A stretch of 64,000 nt of DNA, taken from the NCBI RefSeq assembly GCF_001748245.1, contig NZ_BDFO01000001.1:3280509-3344508 (forward strand), written 5' to 3'. The notes beneath the pieces are model-generated. The model was not told the origin of the DNA. It ran no database searches and saw only the letters and a list, made by a program, of their open reading frames with translations. The translations under genes and the position numbers were made by a program. Positions 62,036 to 64,000 of the stretch are shown in pieces (positions within the stretch are counted from its first letter, which is position 1; every line of letters starts with the position of its first letter). This DNA comes from Oligoflexus tunisiensis (GTDB taxonomy: Bacteria; Bdellovibrionota_B; Oligoflexia; Oligoflexales; Oligoflexaceae).

Positions 62036-64000
62036 ATGAACGATCCCAAGGAAAAAGGCTTTGTTCGGGTTCGCGGCGCTCGCGAACATAATCTCAAGAA
62101 CATAGACGTGGATATTCCACGTGATGCTCTGGTTGTCTTTACCGGTGTCTCGGGTTCAGGAAAATCCTCGCTGGCGTTCGGAACGCTGTATGCCGAAGCC
62201 CAAAGGCGTTATCTGGAATCCGTTTCACCTTACGCCCGGCGCCTCTTCAATCAGATGTCCGTGCCGGAAGTCGAATCCGTGGAAGGGCTGCCGCCAGCCG
62301 TGGCTCTGCAGCAGCAGCGTGGATCCCCAACCACCCGATCCTCCGTGGGAACTGTCACCACTCTTTCCAATCTTCTCCGTATGCTCTATTCCCGCGCCGG
62401 AACCTATCCTCCGGGTCAGCCTTTGATTCATGCCGAAGGATTTTCCCCGCATACTCCGGAAGGAGCCTGTCCCAAGTGTCAGGGCCTCGGTCGTATTTAT
62501 GATGTTACCGAACAATCCATGGTACCGGATCCGGATCTCAGCATCCGTGAACGGGCGATTGCCGCCTGGCCTCCCGCCTGGCACGGGCAGAACCTGCGCG
62601 ATATCCTGGTCACGCTCGGCTACGATATCGACAAGCCCTGGCGGGAGCTGCCCAAAAAGGATCGTGACTGGATTCTCTTCACCGATGAACAACCTTCCGT
62701 TCCGGTTTATGCGGGATACGAAGCGCACGAAGTGAAACGGGCGCTGAAACGCAAGGAGGAGCCGAGTTACATCGGCAATTTTTCCAGCGCCCGGCGTTAC
62801 GTGCTGCACACCTTTGCGAATACGCAGAGCCAGCTCATGAAAAAACGCGTGTCACAGTACATGGTGTATCAGGACTGTCCCACGTGCCACGGCAAACGCC
62901 TGCGCAAGGAATCGCTGTCAGTGACCTTTGAGGGCATGGATATCGCCGAACTTTCCCTGCTGCCGATGAAGGCTCTGGGGCAAATCCTGGAACCTTATGC
63001 CGAGGGTCGTGCGCCGCGTCTCAAGACCCTGCGCCGCGAGCATCCGGAAATCGCTCTGGTGACCGAACGCATTGCTGCGGATATCCTTGGGCGTTTGCAG
63101 GTGCTCCTGGATCTGGGACTCGGTTATCTGGCCCTGGAACGCAGCACGCCCACGCTGTCGCCTGGTGAATTGCAGCGCCTTCGTCTCGCCACGCAGGTGC
63201 ATTCCCATCTGTTCGGTGTGGTCTACGTGCTCGATGAGCCCTCCGCCGGACTGCATCCCGCGGATACCGAAGCCTTGCTGCGGGCCTTGGCGCGATTGAA
63301 GGCCGCGGGCAATTCGATCTTTGTCGTGGAGCATGAACTTGAAATCATACGCAAGGCGGATTGGATTGTGGACGTGGGTCCGGCCGCGGGACAGCTGGGC
63401 GGAGAAATTCTTTATAGCGGTCCGCTCACAGGTCTTGCGCAGGTGGAGGCTTCACAAACGCGGCGGCATCTTTTTCAGCAGAAAAATGCTGATCCCCGCA
63501 CACCCCGCAAGGTCAAGGGCTGGCTGCACCTGACGGGTGTCACCCGCAATAACCTGAAAAACGTGGATGTGGATATTCCCCTCGGCGTGCTGGCCAGCGT
63601 CACCGGCATTTCGGGATCCGGAAAATCGAGTCTCGTGAGCCAGGTCCTGGTTGAGCTTGTGACCAAAGCTCTGGGCCTTGATCTTAAGGAAGAGGATGGG
63701 GAAGGGGAGGAAATCGAACGCACGGAAGTGGTCACTCTGGGCGGTGAAATCAAAGGCGGCCTCGGCGGTATCAAACGCCTGGTGCGCGTCGATCAAAAGC
63801 CGATCGGTCGCACGCCGCGCTCCAACCTCGCCACCTACACAGGCCTCTTCGATCCCATTCGCAAACTCTTCGCCGGGACAAAGCTGGCCAAATCCCGCCG
63901 CTATGATGCCGGACGTTTTTCCTTCAACGTCGCCAAGGGCCGTTGTGAACATTGTGAAGGGGAGGGCTTTGTCATGGTGGAGCTGCTGTTCCTGCCCAGC
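62036..64000 (+). CDS. UvrA2-like excinuclease ATPase, 3'-truncated by window
   Basis: 655 residues are visible. [35 protein letters not shown] (first Walker A), CPKCQGLG at about residue 145 and [17 protein letters not shown] (signature) with [13 protein letters not shown] mark UvrA. The second Walker A ([10 protein letters not shown]) is near 525 and a zinc motif (CEHCEGEG) near 640. Compared with the usual 940-residue UvrA, the first zinc finger follows the signature segment about 100 residues too early, which means the UvrB-binding domain is missing. That is typical of UvrA2/class II proteins linked to drug-DNA tolerance. The gene continues beyond the window. Confidence 0.9.
   Translation, partial: MNDPKEKGFVRVRGAREHNLKNIDVDIPRDALVVFTGVSGSGKSSLAFGTLYAEAQRRYLESVSPYARRLFNQMSVPEVESVEGLPPAVALQQQRGSPTTRSSVGTVTTLSNLLRMLYSRAGTYPPGQPLIHAEGFSPHTPEGACPKCQGLGRIYDVTEQSMVPDPDLSIRERAIAAWPPAWHGQNLRDILVTLGYDIDKPWRELPKKDRDWILFTDEQPSVPVYAGYEAHEVKRALKRKEEPSYIGNFSSARRYVLHTFANTQSQLMKKRVSQYMVYQDCPTCHGKRLRKESLSVTFEGMDIAELSLLPMKALGQILEPYAEGRAPRLKTLRREHPEIALVTERIAADILGRLQVLLDLGLGYLALERSTPTLSPGELQRLRLATQVHSHLFGVVYVLDEPSAGLHPADTEALLRALARLKAAGNSIFVVEHELEIIRKADWIVDVGPAAGQLGGEILYSGPLTGLAQVEASQTRRHLFQQKNADPRTPRKVKGWLHLTGVTRNNLKNVDVDIPLGVLASVTGISGSGKSSLVSQVLVELVTKALGLDLKEEDGEGEEIERTEVVTLGGEIKGGLGGIKRLVRVDQKPIGRTPRSNLATYTGLFDPIRKLFAGTKLAKSRRYDAGRFSFNVAKGRCEHCEGEGFVMVELLFLPS

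Overview
The window looks like about 64 kb of chromosome from a free-living, Gram-negative, high-GC bacterium. The best overall match is the Oligoflexia/Bdellovibrionota type (Oligoflexus-like). Supporting signs are many lipoproteins and outer-membrane or secreted proteins, a LamB-type porin, several lipoprotein-anchored trypsin-like proteases, a type III polyketide synthase, quinol-type nitric oxide reductase and truncated hemoglobin, and dense mixed-strand gene packing. The taxonomic call is an inference from gene content, not proven. No rRNA, tRNA or CRISPR array was recognised. Both ends are cut: a C-terminal gene fragment at 1-99 and a UvrA-like gene running off at 64000.

Layout. 0-0.4 kb: a 25-bp inverted-repeat element and a 28-bp tandem repeat. 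0.4-6.7 kb (minus strand): a Pro/Gln-rich lipoprotein, an ABC solute-binding protein, a flavin monooxygenase, the quinol NO reductase and a DUF4142 protein. 6.9-11.3 kb: a tandem GNAT enzyme, a Phd/VapC toxin-antitoxin pair, then an AT-rich relic zone with an IS5-type transposase remnant, a small lipoprotein and a frameshifted gene. 11.3-17.8 kb (minus): MarR regulator, ClC antiporter with CBS domains, a small membrane protein, and a DNA-processing pair (Cas4-like nuclease/DinG helicase fusion and a DEDD-GIY-YIG protein). 18-23 kb (minus): LamB-like porin plus mglB, mglA and mglC for galactoside uptake.

23-33 kb: trypsin-like lipoprotein, DUF900 hydrolase, LCMT-type methyltransferase, DNA polymerase II, radical SAM protein, a lipoprotein, a subtilisin-like protease and a PhnA protein. 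33.4-36.4 kb: a nitrosative-stress island with a catalase-like protein, an NsrR-like regulator with a recognisable operator, a truncated hemoglobin and its probable reductase. 36.5-39.1 kb: a lipoprotein protein-arginine deiminase with all four catalytic residues, followed by a HEAT-repeat protein. 39.1-44.8 kb: a Tat-type amidohydrolase and a DUF1501/di-heme cytochrome/lipoprotein operon.

44.8-51.5 kb: an HMG-CoA reductase/Lgt-like/LCMT operon, a polysaccharide-lyase-like lipoprotein, another lipoprotein, a third trypsin-like protease and a UBP-type zinc finger. 51.7-57.4 kb: a decayed small membrane protein, an Old Yellow Enzyme, an EEP-family hydrolase, a T5orf172 protein and a membrane CheA-like kinase. 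57.4-59.8 kb (minus): a type III polyketide synthase operon with a membrane protein and a methyltransferase. 59.9-64 kb: two small genes, a second copy of the first trypsin-like lipoprotein, and a UvrA2-like ATPase.

The main functional themes are NO detoxification (two loci), extracytoplasmic proteolysis and protein modification, galactoside uptake, specialised lipid or isoprenoid metabolism, and DNA repair.
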